Shown: positions 24,752 to 33,207, counted from the stretch's first letter. The stretch: 38,639 nt of DNA from an uncultured Collinsella sp. (GCA_900752015.1 CAADTZ010000064.1:1-38639); one strand, 5' to 3'. Numbers and translations: made by a program. Notes: generated from the letters alone by a model not told the origin.

Positions 24752-24968
24752 TTGGGGACGTTCCCAAATGACTAGTCATTTAAGAACGTCCCCAACGTCT
24801 AAGGCACCGCTGGTTGAGCATAAGTCAGCGAGCGGGCCGCATTTGAGGCAAGGTGGCGTGAAACGAAAGGGCGCTGACCTTCTGGTCGCGCCCTTGAAGT
24901 TGAACGTCAGATTGTCCAAATGCGGTCCGCGCAGCGTCGAGCCGTTACGCGGTTTGGTAAAACCGCGT
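24752..24968. repeat. Structured repeat element, copy B
   Basis: The left end is a long hairpin: TTGGGGACGTTC (24752-24763) pairs with GAACGTCCCCAA, and the palindrome AAATGACTAGTCATTT lies between. The right part has the stem GCGGGCCGCATTTG (24832-24845) with 24917-24930, inner stems AAGGGCGC/GCGCCCTT (24867-24874, 24888-24895) and GACC/GGTC, and the end hairpin ACGCGGTTT/AAACCGCGT (24947-24955, 24960-24968). Loops match copy A. It starts five bases after the stop of SIS paralogue 3 on the minus strand and fills the gap to the EamA gene. Confidence 0.85.
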
Positions 24969-24973
24969 AACTC

Positions 24974-25966
24974 TTAGTAGTCCAGCTTCCACATGTAGCG
25001 GCGCGTCATGTAGTCCTTGTGAGTAACGGCAGAGAGTGCACGCATATACACGTTGTTGAGGATCGGGGCGAAGATCAGGTGGTTGAAGTACTCGCTCACG
25101 CTGTCCTTGATGTCGTTGAGGCCGAGCTCCTTGGCGTCGAGCTGATAGACGCGCTCGCCACCGTACTGGTTGACGAAGCGGATGCCGCGCTCGTCGTTGC
25201 AGCGGCTGCGGCCGACGCTGATGAGCTGGAACAGCGAGGTGCGCTTGTCCAGGATCTCGAAGGGGCCGTGGAAGAAGTCGCAGGTGTTGATGGTGCAGGA
25301 GTCGATCTGCAGCATCTCCTGCACGTTGCAGATGCTAAAGACGTAGGCGGCACCAAAGAGCGGACCCTGAGCCATGACGTTGATGCAGGGCTTGTCGGCG
25401 TTCTGCTCGGCCCACTTGGCAGCAAGCGGACGGGTGTACTCGACGGCCTTGCGATAGATGGGGTCGACCAAGTCGAACGCGGCCATAGCGGTCTCGTACT
25501 CGGCATAGCCCTCGGTCTGCTGCGTAAGCTCCATGGCGATCATGGTCACGACGGCGGAGTTGGTGCGGCCCATGCAGGACTCGTCGACGGCCAGGCTGTC
25601 GTACTGGATCTTGTAGTCGCAGACCTCGGTGAGGCCGGACTCGTCAACATAGATGGCGATGGTGCTGGCGCCGTGGTCCTTGGCGACCTGGGCGGCAACG
25701 ATGGTCTCCTTGGTGCCGCGCATGGACACGACGACGGCTAGGGTGTTCTCGTTGACGTAGGCCGGGGTGGCGTGCACGAACTCGTTGCTGGTGTAGCTGG
25801 AGCTCACGACCTGCGTGGCCTCGTGCTCCATAAAGTACTGGGCAGGATAGTTGCCGCCGTTGGATCCGCCGGCACCAATCCACACGACGCGCTTGATGCC
25901 GCCCTTGTCTGCCTTGTCAGCCAAAACCTGGGAGACGACATCCTTAACCTGTTCCTGAGTAGTCAT
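24974..25966 (-). CDS. SIS-domain protein, FrlB/GfrF-like deglycase, paralogue 3
   Basis: A 330-residue protein with two SIS domains, ending RRYMWKLDY like paralogue 2. Catalytic candidates E217 (QEML) and H233 (CDFFHGPFE) keep the 16-residue spacing, but the usual GEYF is CDFF and the first SIS loop is SMRGTKET, so the substrate probably differs from that of the other two. The ribosome site is AAAGG about ten bases before the ATG. It is divergent from GntR regulator 3; three copies of a GCATACAA-type motif lie between the two genes. It is not with a PTS, so its substrate may arrive through another importer. Confidence 0.86.
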   Translation of the reverse strand: MTTQEQVKDVVSQVLADKADKGGIKRVVWIGAGGSNGGNYPAQYFMEHEATQVVSSSYTSNEFVHATPAYVNENTLAVVVSMRGTKETIVAAQVAKDHGASTIAIYVDESGLTEVCDYKIQYDSLAVDESCMGRTNSAVVTMIAMELTQQTEGYAEYETAMAAFDLVDPIYRKAVEYTRPLAAKWAEQNADKPCINVMAQGPLFGAAYVFSICNVQEMLQIDSCTINTCDFFHGPFEILDKRTSLFQLISVGRSRCNDERGIRFVNQYGGERVYQLDAKELGLNDIKDSVSEYFNHLIFAPILNNVYMRALSAVTHKDYMTRRYMWKLDY

Positions 25967-26004
25967 CGTGCATCAGCCTTTCTTCTCGTTTGATGCTCTC
26001 GATG

Positions 26005-26155
26005 GCATACAAGTTACATACATGTTTTGGTTATGTCGACTAGTTGTATGCTATATTTATCTTAGAAATTTTGCTGGTAAGGTTTTCGGTAGCTCAATAC
26101 CAGCGGTTTTATTGTTGTGTTGAATACATGCTTGCTTAGATAAGCATACAAGTTA
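26005..26155. promoter_or_regulatory. Divergent operator region of SIS paralogue 3 and GntR regulator 3
   Basis: GCATACAAGTTA occurs exactly at 26005-26016 and at 26144-26155, and its near inverse TAGTTGTATGC at 26041-26051. One copy lies close to each start codon. The region is AT-rich and should hold both promoters, though no box pair is clear. Confidence 0.65.
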
Positions 26156-26171
26156 AATATAGGCTGATTGC

Positions 26172-26894
26172 ATGAACGCTTCATCTAAAAAGAAACTGAG
26201 CCAATACGAGCGCTTGGCGGGTACGCTTCGCGACCGCATCGCCGCCGGCATCTACGCACGCGGAGACAAGCTGCCGTCCGAGATGGAGCTCATGGACGAA
26301 TCGGGGCTGTCGCGCAGCACCGTGCGCCACGCCCTTAAGGTTCTCGTTGATGAGGGCCTGGTGCGCACCGAGCGCGGGCGTGGCGCCTTTGTGGCCGACA
26401 CGCCCGCGCTCCACGAGAACAACCTAGTGTTTTCGAGCTATACCAAGCAGGTCGAAGGTCAGGGCATGAAGCCCACCACGCGCACCGTGGACTCGGGCTT
26501 TGCCAAGGCGGCCGGCAGCATAGCTAAGTTCTTTGACGCCGCCGTGGGCAGCAAGCTCGTCAAACTTGTCCGCCTGCGCTACCTGGACGACGTGCCGCTG
26601 TGCCTGGAGACCACCTACCTGCCGCCAAGCTTCGAGACGCTCATCGATCGCGATATCAACGGTTCGCTCTACGCGACGCTGCGCCAAGAATTCCATCGCG
26701 CGCCAGCACAGGGACATAAGACCTTTGAAGTGTGCTATGCCTCGCAAAACGAGGCGTTTTTGCTCAACGTTGAGCGCGGGCAGGCGCTGATCCTGATCAC
26801 CGACTACGTCTACGACACCGACGGCCGCCCGCTCCATGTCTCCAAGCGCATCCAACGCACCGACCGCGCCAAATACACCGAGCCCATCGGCTAA
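26172..26894 (+). CDS. GntR/HutC-family regulator with UTRA domain, regulator 3
   Basis: A 240-residue protein. The winged helix is at about 10-75 (YERLAGTLRDRIAAGIYARG, KLPSEMELMDESGLSR, TVRHALKVLVDEGLV, GRGAF), and the UTRA domain at about 90-236. It is more distant from regulators 1 and 2 than these are from each other. The divergent SIS gene and the repeated GCATACAAGTTA motif suggest that it controls paralogue 3 and itself. The ribosome site is weak (TAGG about eleven bases upstream). Its stop codon overlaps the edge of hairpin repeat copy 4. Confidence 0.92.
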   Translation: MNASSKKKLSQYERLAGTLRDRIAAGIYARGDKLPSEMELMDESGLSRSTVRHALKVLVDEGLVRTERGRGAFVADTPALHENNLVFSSYTKQVEGQGMKPTTRTVDSGFAKAAGSIAKFFDAAVGSKLVKLVRLRYLDDVPLCLETTYLPPSFETLIDRDINGSLYATLRQEFHRAPAQGHKTFEVCYASQNEAFLLNVERGQALILITDYVYDTDGRPLHVSKRIQRTDRAKYTEPIG

Positions 26895-26934
26895 CCTGCC
26901 AAAATAGACCTGTCCCTAAATGGTAGGTTTGGGG
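26893..26934. repeat. CCTRCC hairpin repeat, copy 4
   Basis: AACCTGCCAAAATAGACC, then TGTCCCTAAATGGTAGGTT. The inner part of the stem is weaker than in the other copies (CCAAAA against AAATGG) and the CCCAGATAAA flank is absent. It lies between two convergent genes and includes the TAG stop codon and last codons of the GNAT gene. Confidence 0.75.
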
Positions 26935-27506
26935 AGGTCGGGGAACCAGGTTGGTTTGGGTTGGTTGGGCGTGCGCTCGGCTAGGACCAGCTCCATCCAA
27001 CACATGTCGTACCAGCGACCGAACTTTTGGGCACAGCGGTCGAAGGCACCCACCAGGCGATATCCCATATGGGCATGGAAGTCCTGACTGTTGTGCGTCA
27101 GATACTCGTCGTCCTTGTCGTGCGGCACGGCAATGAGCGCGCACATATTGGTGATGCCCATCGCGATCAGACATTGCTTGAGCGTATCGTGCAACTTGCG
27201 GCCCAGCCCGCCGTGGCGCACGTCGCACGCCAGGTAGATCGACGTCTCGACCGACCAGTCGTATGCCTCGCGGCTGTTGAGCGGGCTCACATAGGCATAG
27301 CCTACCGGACGCCCGTCCAGCTCCATCACCAAATACGGATAGCGCTTGAGCGTACGCTCGATGCGCCCGGCGAACTCCTCAACGCTCGGCACCTCGTATT
27401 CGCAGGTAATCGCCGTCTGGCGCACATACGGCTCATAGATGGCAAGCAACGCCGGCGCGTCTTCGGGCGTCGCCAGGCGAATCGTCGGCTCGGACATCTC
27501 GGTCAT
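26916..27506 (-). CDS. GNAT-family N-acetyltransferase (phosphinothricin-acetyltransferase-like)
   Basis: A 196-residue protein with the GNAT fold: IRLATPEDAPALLAIYEPYV at the start, the strand VSPLNSREAYDWSVETSIYL, and the acetyl-CoA loop RHGGLGRKL followed by HDTLKQCLIAMG. The pattern is closest to the PAT/Bar group, which acetylates small amines or amino-acid analogues; the real substrate is unknown. Start ATG 27506 has AGAAGGG upstream. The last residues (after VLAERTPNQ) run into hairpin repeat copy 4, so the original C-terminus was probably changed by the repeat. It is separated from the aldolase gene by a terminator. Confidence 0.85.
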   Translation of the reverse strand: MTEMSEPTIRLATPEDAPALLAIYEPYVRQTAITCEYEVPSVEEFAGRIERTLKRYPYLVMELDGRPVGYAYVSPLNSREAYDWSVETSIYLACDVRHGGLGRKLHDTLKQCLIAMGITNMCALIAVPHDKDDEYLTHNSQDFHAHMGYRLVGAFDRCAQKFGRWYDMCWMELVLAERTPNQPKPTWFPDLPKPTI

Positions 27507-27522
27507 ACAACCCTTCTCCCCC

Positions 27523-27565
27523 AAAAGCAAAGGCCACCCTGCGCCAAACCCGGCGCAAGGCGGCC
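27523..27565 (-). terminator. Terminator of the mfd-PAP2-aldolase unit
   Basis: On the minus strand GGCCGCCTTGCGCC pairs with GGCGCAGGGTGGCC through 14 bp with two G-T pairs and is followed by TTTGCTTTTG. It lies between the aldolase stop and the GNAT start. Confidence 0.8.
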
Positions 27566-27583
27566 CCTCGTCATTACATCAGG

Positions 27584-28609
27584 CTACAGGACAGCCGCCA
27601 ACGCGTCGATATCCTCCTGCGTCGTGGCCCAGCTGGTGCAAAAGCGCACCACCGTGTGAGTATCGTCGTACTTTTCCCAGTACTCGATCGAGGCATGCTC
27701 GCGAATGCGGGCCATGTCCTCGTTGGGCAGAATCACAAACTGCTGGTTGGTCGGCGTCTCCAAGAAGAACTGGTAGCCGCGCTCGTGCAGCACGCGACGC
27801 AGCGCCTGAGCGGTCTCAATCGCCTGGCGACCAATCTCAAAATACAGGCCATCGGTAAAAAGGGCCTCGAACTGCACACCCGTCAGGCGGCCCTTGGCAA
27901 GCAGCGCGCCGTGCTGCTTAATACGCGGAATGGGATGCGCCGGGGTGTGCATGCCGCAAAACACCACAGCCTCGCCGCACAGAGCGCCGCACTTGGTGCC
28001 GCCGATGTAGAACACGTCGCACAGCTGCGCCAGCTCGGGCAGGGTAATGTCGCACTCATCGGCCGCCAGCGCATAGGCCAGGCGGGCGCCATCCACAAAC
28101 AGCGGAATCTCGCGCTTCTGGCACACTGCATGGATCGCCGCGAGCTCGGCCTTGGAGTACAGCGTGCCGTACTCGGTCGATAGACTCACGTACACGGCGC
28201 CCGGGAACACCGTGTGCTCGTAGCTCTCGTTTTCGTAGAACACCTGGATATAGTTCTCGAGGTCCTCGGCGTGCATCTTGCCCTCGTAGCCGGGGATGGT
28301 GAGCACCTTGTGGCCGCCAAACTCGATGGCGCCTGCCTCGTGACAGGCGACGTGGCCGGTCTCGGCAGCAACGACGCCCTCGTACGGCGCAAGCAACATG
28401 TCGATCACCGTCGCGTTGGCCTGCGTGCCGCCCACCAGAAAAAACACGTCGGCATCGGGGGCCTGACAGGCCTCGCGGATAAGTTGCTTGGCACGCTCGG
28501 TGTGCGCATCGGTACCGTAGCCGGGCTGCGGCTCCATATTGGTGTCGACGAGCGCCTGCAGCACTGCCGGATGTGCGCCGTGGGAATAGTCGTTGTTAAA
28601 CGCGAGCAT
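27584..28609 (-). CDS. Low-specificity threonine aldolase-like, PLP-dependent lyase
   Basis: A 341-residue fold-type I PLP enzyme of the beta-eliminating lyase group. It begins FNNDYSHGAHP, a mark of threonine aldolases. The phosphate-binding segment is GGTQANATV (60-68), D173 and R176 in FVDGARLAYA contact the cofactor, and K206 in YIGGTKCGAL forms the Schiff base. The expected reaction is threonine or allo-threonine to glycine and acetaldehyde. AGAGAGGA precedes ATG 28609; an in-frame start 13 codons earlier has less support. It starts 45 bases after the PAP2 gene and should be in one unit with it. Confidence 0.9.
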   Translation of the reverse strand: MLAFNNDYSHGAHPAVLQALVDTNMEPQPGYGTDAHTERAKQLIREACQAPDADVFFLVGGTQANATVIDMLLAPYEGVVAAETGHVACHEAGAIEFGGHKVLTIPGYEGKMHAEDLENYIQVFYENESYEHTVFPGAVYVSLSTEYGTLYSKAELAAIHAVCQKREIPLFVDGARLAYALAADECDITLPELAQLCDVFYIGGTKCGALCGEAVVFCGMHTPAHPIPRIKQHGALLAKGRLTGVQFEALFTDGLYFEIGRQAIETAQALRRVLHERGYQFFLETPTNQQFVILPNEDMARIREHASIEYWEKYDDTHTVVRFCTSWATTQEDIDALAAVL

Positions 28610-28654
28610 GGCAATCCTCTCTAGCCGGGCACGGGCCCGATGATTCAAACGGGG

Positions 28655-29518
28655 CTATTGTACGCCGTTGGGATAGGCAACGCGCGCGGCAAGGCACTCA
28701 AGCGCCAACACCAGGGCAAAGCCGCAGCTCACGTCGCTCAAAAAGTGAGCTCCGATCACGATACGGCCAAAGGCGACGAGCGCCGCGACCACAGCCGCCG
28801 CCCAAAAGATCACGCGGCGACGCGAAGGTTTTTCCTTAAAGGCTGCCGCGGGAAGCCCGGCGAGCATAAGGCCGATCGCCGCATGCGCGGTGTGCCCGCT
28901 CGCGAACGACTTGAACCCGTCCTTGATCACGCCGGCGGCGATATAGGTCCACTTGTCGGGATTGCCGATTACCCACCACGGCTGAAAATTGAGCCCCGGC
29001 GTGACCTCGATCACGCGCATGCGCGGGCGCGACCACAGCGGCTTGACGATCACGTTGAGGATAATGGTCTGAGCGACCCACACGACAAGTACCATCAACG
29101 CCCAGCGCGTGAGCTCGTCGGGCGCGGTGTCGCGCGTAAGGCGATAGGCAATAACGTTAACCGCAATGACCAGCACAAACGTCAGCACCAGCTGAAACGC
29201 GATGAGCTTGCCGCCGACGCGCAGCGATCCGATAATCTCGTAGCCGACCAGACCCACGTTGATCAAAACGCCCAGCGCAGCGAGCCATTTGCTCCCCCTG
29301 GAATCGGGGCGTGCCGAGCGCACGAGCATAACGCCCGCGATGCTCGCCGTCAGCTCGAACGGCAGCTCGCCGGCCGCCTCGACAAAGCGACCGTACATGC
29401 TGCCGATGTTGAACAGCGCACTCGAGATCTGATAATCAAAGAAGCTGCCCACGCCCAGACAAAGGCACAGGACAACCGCGATAATGGCGACATCTTTCTT
29501 GTAGATGTATCCGAACAT
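28655..29518 (-). CDS. PAP2-family membrane phosphatase
   Basis: A 287-residue membrane protein with seven or so hydrophobic segments. The three PAP2 motifs are present: KPLWSRPRMR (motif 1), SFASGHTAH (motif 2) and GRIVIGAHFLSDV (motif 3, with catalytic His and Asp). Such enzymes remove phosphate from lipid phosphates, for example phosphatidic acid, phosphatidylglycerol phosphate or undecaprenyl diphosphate. The active site should face outward. AAAGGA precedes the ATG. It is 56 bases downstream of mfd and 45 bases upstream of the aldolase gene. Confidence 0.92.
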   Translation of the reverse strand: MFGYIYKKDVAIIAVVLCLCLGVGSFFDYQISSALFNIGSMYGRFVEAAGELPFELTASIAGVMLVRSARPDSRGSKWLAALGVLINVGLVGYEIIGSLRVGGKLIAFQLVLTFVLVIAVNVIAYRLTRDTAPDELTRWALMVLVVWVAQTIILNVIVKPLWSRPRMRVIEVTPGLNFQPWWVIGNPDKWTYIAAGVIKDGFKSFASGHTAHAAIGLMLAGLPAAAFKEKPSRRRVIFWAAAVVAALVAFGRIVIGAHFLSDVSCGFALVLALECLAARVAYPNGVQ

Positions 29519-29574
29519 GCTTTCCTTTCGATGGAACCAGAGTGCCCAAATGGGGTGTTTGCAGCGTCGACTCG

Positions 29575-32500
29575 CTAGTCATCATCACTAGCGCCCAGCT
29601 GCTGCAGCAGCATGAGTGCCGCGGCAACGGGACCGGTGCCGTCGTTGGCGTCGAGGCCGCGGCCCAAGCCGCTGCCTACGCCGGCGCCCGCCTTGTAGGG
29701 CACCGACAGCTTGCGACTCTTGGGGAAACTCACCGCGCCATAGCGGGTCTTTAGTTCAAAGGCCACCTTCTTGGGCACGTCGACGCCCAAAAACGTGATG
29801 CGGCCACCGCTGAGCGTGACGCTCTCGAGCCCCAGGCGCTCGCCGCGAATGCGAATGCGCGCGCGGTTGAACAGGTTGAGTCCTGCCAACGGCAGCTCAC
29901 CGTGCGCGGCCTCGGTCTCTTCCTGCACCTCGTCGATGCTCTCCAGGTCCTCGGCCGCTGCGAGCTTGCGGTACACGAGTACGCGCTGGTCCACCGCCGG
30001 CAGGTACTCCTCGGACAAGAAGTAGTCGGCCGGCAGGTTAATGCCCACGCTCGCCGCCTCCACGCCGGCGTCATCGTCGCCGCGCGCCTCGGCCACGGCC
30101 TGTCCCAGCATCTGCGTAAACAGGTCAAAGCCAACACTCGACAGGTTGCCGTGCTGCTCGGCGCCCATGAGCGAACCGGCACCGCGGATCTCCAGGTCGC
30201 GCATGGCGATGCGCATGCCGCTGCCCAGATCCTGGAACTCGGAAAGCGCGGTCAGGCGCGCCGTGGCCTCCTCGGTGAGCGGCAGCTCGCCGGGGAACAT
30301 AAAGTACGCGTATGCCTGCGTGGCAGAGCGGCCCACGCGGCCCTTAAGCTGGTAGAGCTGCGCCAGACCCAGGCGCTGCGAGTCCTCGATGATGAGCGTG
30401 TTGGCCGTTGCGTTGTCGATGCCGCTCTCCACGATGGTCGTGGCGATAAGCACGTCAATCTTCTTGGTCGCGAACTCGATCATCACGTCCTCGACCTCGC
30501 GCGGGCTCATCTTGCCGTGTGCCACGCCCACGCGCGCCTCGGGCGCGGCCTCGTGCACGCGCGCCACAGCATCGTCGATGGTCTTGACGCGGTTGGACAC
30601 GTAATACACCTGACCGCCGCGGCCCACCTCCAGGCGAATCGCCGCACTCACCACGTCGGGGTCGTACTCCCCCACGTGCACGATCACGGGACGACGCCCG
30701 GTCGGCGGTGTGGTGATCAGGCTCATGTCGCGCACGCCGCTCGTGGCCATCTGCATGGTTCGCGGAATCGGCGTTGCCGAGAGCGTGAGCACGTCGATTT
30801 GCTCGCGCAGGTTTTTGAGCTGCTCCTTGTGCTGCACACCAAAGCGCTGCTCCTCGTCGATGATCACCAGGCCCAGGTTCTTGGGGTTCACATCGGCCGA
30901 AAGCAGGCGGTGCGTGCCGATAAGCACGTCGATCGTGCCCTCGGCAAACGCCTTGAGCGCGCGCTTTTGCTGCGCCGGGGTGCGGAAGCGGCTGAGCACT
31001 TCGACCTCGAGGCCAAACGGGGCAAAGCGCTCAAAGAACGTCTCGTAGTGCTGCTGGGCCAGAATGGTCGTGGGGCAGAGCACCATGACTTGGCGGCCGG
31101 AGTCCACGCACTTAAACGCCGCGCGCAGGGCAACCTCGGTCTTGCCGAAACCCACGTCGCCGCACAGCAGGCGGTCCATGGGCTTGGGCGCCTCCATGTC
31201 GGCCTTGATGTCGGCGATAGCTTCCAGCTGGTCGCGCGTCTCGTCGTAGGGGAAGCTCTCCTCCATCTCGATCTGCTCGGGCGTATCGGGCGGACAGGCG
31301 ATACCGGTAATCGACGAGCGGCGCGTATACAGATCGACCAGGTCAAACGCCAGCTTTTTGGCGTTTTTGCGCGCCTTGTTGGTGGCACGCGTCCAGTCGG
31401 CGGTGTTGAGCCTGGTCAGGCGCGGTTTGTCGCCGTCGGGGCCAACATAGCGCGTGATGCGGTCGACTTGCTCGAGCGGCACGTAGAGCTTGTCGCCGTC
31501 GGCATATTCCAGCAAAAAGTAGTCGCGCTCCTTGCCGCCCACTTCCTGGCGCGCGATCTCGCTAAAGAGTGCGATGCCGTGGGTAGCGTGCACCACGTAG
31601 TCGCCCGGCTTAAACGGGAACGTGATCTGCGTAATGTCCACCTTGCGGCGGCTGCGCGCGCGGTTGGCATCCATGCGGGCGTTGAGGTCGGCGATCGAGA
31701 ACACGGCCAGGTTGGCATCGGGCACCACCACGCCCTGCGGCAGGGCAGCATCGACAAAGGTCACGCGTCCGCGCGAGATGGTGGGCACGGCGGCGCCGGC
31801 GGCAGCCTGGGCGGCACCCGCCTCGAGCGGGCGGGCGTTAAGCGCGTCGGCCTTGCGCTCGCAAATCGAGGCATGAGCATCCTGGCGGGCAGCACGATCG
31901 GCAGAATCTGCCGCCGCCACGCGTACGCGCTCGCCAATGACGCCGGCGTTTTCGGGCGCTGCCGTCAGCGACTCCTCAAAGGTAATGCCCTCGTCGCCAA
32001 AGGTGAGCTCCATCGACTCGCGCGCACCGCGGTCGGGAATGGCAAACACACAAGCATAGCGCTTGCCCACGACTTCCTGAATGCGCGTCATAAAGCGGTT
32101 GTCCGAGCCCGCGATGGCCGGCTGCTCAATCTTGAGCTCCGCCGTCACCGCGCCGCCGGCGCGAATCAGGCTCACATAGTTCAGGCGCTGCTGAGCACCA
32201 AAATCGAGCTGCTGGGCACGTACATACAGGCCATCCAGTCGGTCAATCCCCGCCTCGCCGGCACGCGCCTCGATATCCTCGTAGGCGCGCAGGCAATCGT
32301 CGAACAGTGAGCGCGGCTCGGACAAAACCACGAGCGCCTTGCCGCCCACATGTGCCAGCGGGCTTACGGTCTGGCCGTACATCACCGGCAAAAAGCGGTC
32401 GAGCTCGGGCGTGACGATGCGCGCATCCACCATCTCGAGCAGCGCCGCCAGCTTGCTGTCGTCCTGGCTTGCGCGGTAGAGCGCCACGTGCATGTTGTGG

Positions 32501-33207
32501 ACCGCCTCGTCGGTAAGCGCCAGCTCGCGGCACGGGAAGATCTCGATGCTGTCCTCGTTGCCGATGGTTTGGCCCGTGGAGCTCACCATGCGGCGAATGC
32601 GATCGATCTCGTCGCCGAAGAACTCGATGCGCACGGGCGCCTTTTCCTGTGCGGGAAACACCTCGACGGTGTCGCCGTGCACGCGGAACAGACCGGGCGC
32701 ATCGGCGGCGCCGGCATTGGTGTAGCCCATGCCCACCAGGCGCTGCGGCACCTCGTCAAAAGGAATCTCCTCGCCCACCGCAAAAGTGGTGGACTCCCAA
32801 TAGCGACTCTCGACCGGCGGCACGCAGCGCAGCAGCGCGCGGGCCGAGGCAACCATGATGCAGTTGTCCCCGCGCACGATGCGCCCCAGAGCCTCGCAGC
32901 GCTGCGCCACCACGGCGTCGTCGGGCGCCTGCTCGCGCCACGGATAGTCCTTGCGCTCGGGAAAACGGCACACGTGCGCTAGGCCCACGTAGGCGGCAAG
33001 GCTACGCGCGGCGCGATCAGCCGCGTCCTCGCCACTCACGATATAGACCGTCGGGCGCGGACGGCGCGCAAACTGGGCGGCCGCCATAAGCGTGCGGCCC
33101 GACTGCGACACAGCCAGCGTCACGTCCTCGCCAGCATCGAGTCCGGCCTCGACGGTCTGCAGTGCCTCGGCAGTGTAGAGCTGCGCGGCTATACGGTGAA
33201 TGAGCAT
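29575..33207 (-). CDS. mfd: Transcription-repair coupling factor Mfd
   Basis: A 1210-residue protein of normal length. Order: UvrB-homology region (about 20-350), the CarD-like RNA-polymerase interaction domain (about 531-595, GDYVVHATHGIALF and YADGDKLYVPLEQ), the helicase core with Walker A GDVGFGKTE (about 686) and the DEEQRFG box (about 784), the RecG-like motifs to LYQLKGRVGRS, and the C-terminal TRCF domain that masks the UvrA-binding surface. It removes stalled RNA polymerase and recruits UvrA. GGAGGAACAGC before ATG 33207 decides the start. Its leader has a terminator-like hairpin 25-55 bases before the start. Confidence 0.97.
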   Translation of the reverse strand: MLIHRIAAQLYTAEALQTVEAGLDAGEDVTLAVSQSGRTLMAAAQFARRPRPTVYIVSGEDAADRAARSLAAYVGLAHVCRFPERKDYPWREQAPDDAVVAQRCEALGRIVRGDNCIMVASARALLRCVPPVESRYWESTTFAVGEEIPFDEVPQRLVGMGYTNAGAADAPGLFRVHGDTVEVFPAQEKAPVRIEFFGDEIDRIRRMVSSTGQTIGNEDSIEIFPCRELALTDEAVHNMHVALYRASQDDSKLAALLEMVDARIVTPELDRFLPVMYGQTVSPLAHVGGKALVVLSEPRSLFDDCLRAYEDIEARAGEAGIDRLDGLYVRAQQLDFGAQQRLNYVSLIRAGGAVTAELKIEQPAIAGSDNRFMTRIQEVVGKRYACVFAIPDRGARESMELTFGDEGITFEESLTAAPENAGVIGERVRVAAADSADRAARQDAHASICERKADALNARPLEAGAAQAAAGAAVPTISRGRVTFVDAALPQGVVVPDANLAVFSIADLNARMDANRARSRRKVDITQITFPFKPGDYVVHATHGIALFSEIARQEVGGKERDYFLLEYADGDKLYVPLEQVDRITRYVGPDGDKPRLTRLNTADWTRATNKARKNAKKLAFDLVDLYTRRSSITGIACPPDTPEQIEMEESFPYDETRDQLEAIADIKADMEAPKPMDRLLCGDVGFGKTEVALRAAFKCVDSGRQVMVLCPTTILAQQHYETFFERFAPFGLEVEVLSRFRTPAQQKRALKAFAEGTIDVLIGTHRLLSADVNPKNLGLVIIDEEQRFGVQHKEQLKNLREQIDVLTLSATPIPRTMQMATSGVRDMSLITTPPTGRRPVIVHVGEYDPDVVSAAIRLEVGRGGQVYYVSNRVKTIDDAVARVHEAAPEARVGVAHGKMSPREVEDVMIEFATKKIDVLIATTIVESGIDNATANTLIIEDSQRLGLAQLYQLKGRVGRSATQAYAYFMFPGELPLTEEATARLTALSEFQDLGSGMRIAMRDLEIRGAGSLMGAEQHGNLSSVGFDLFTQMLGQAVAEARGDDDAGVEAASVGINLPADYFLSEEYLPAVDQRVLVYRKLAAAEDLESIDEVQEETEAAHGELPLAGLNLFNRARIRIRGERLGLESVTLSGGRITFLGVDVPKKVAFELKTRYGAVSFPKSRKLSVPYKAGAGVGSGLGRGLDANDGTGPVAAALMLLQQLGASDDD

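Noticed and set aside
29902..32310. Open frame of 802 codons on the plus strand across mfd
   Set aside because: A shadow frame caused by GC bias; the mfd frame carries all domain motifs.
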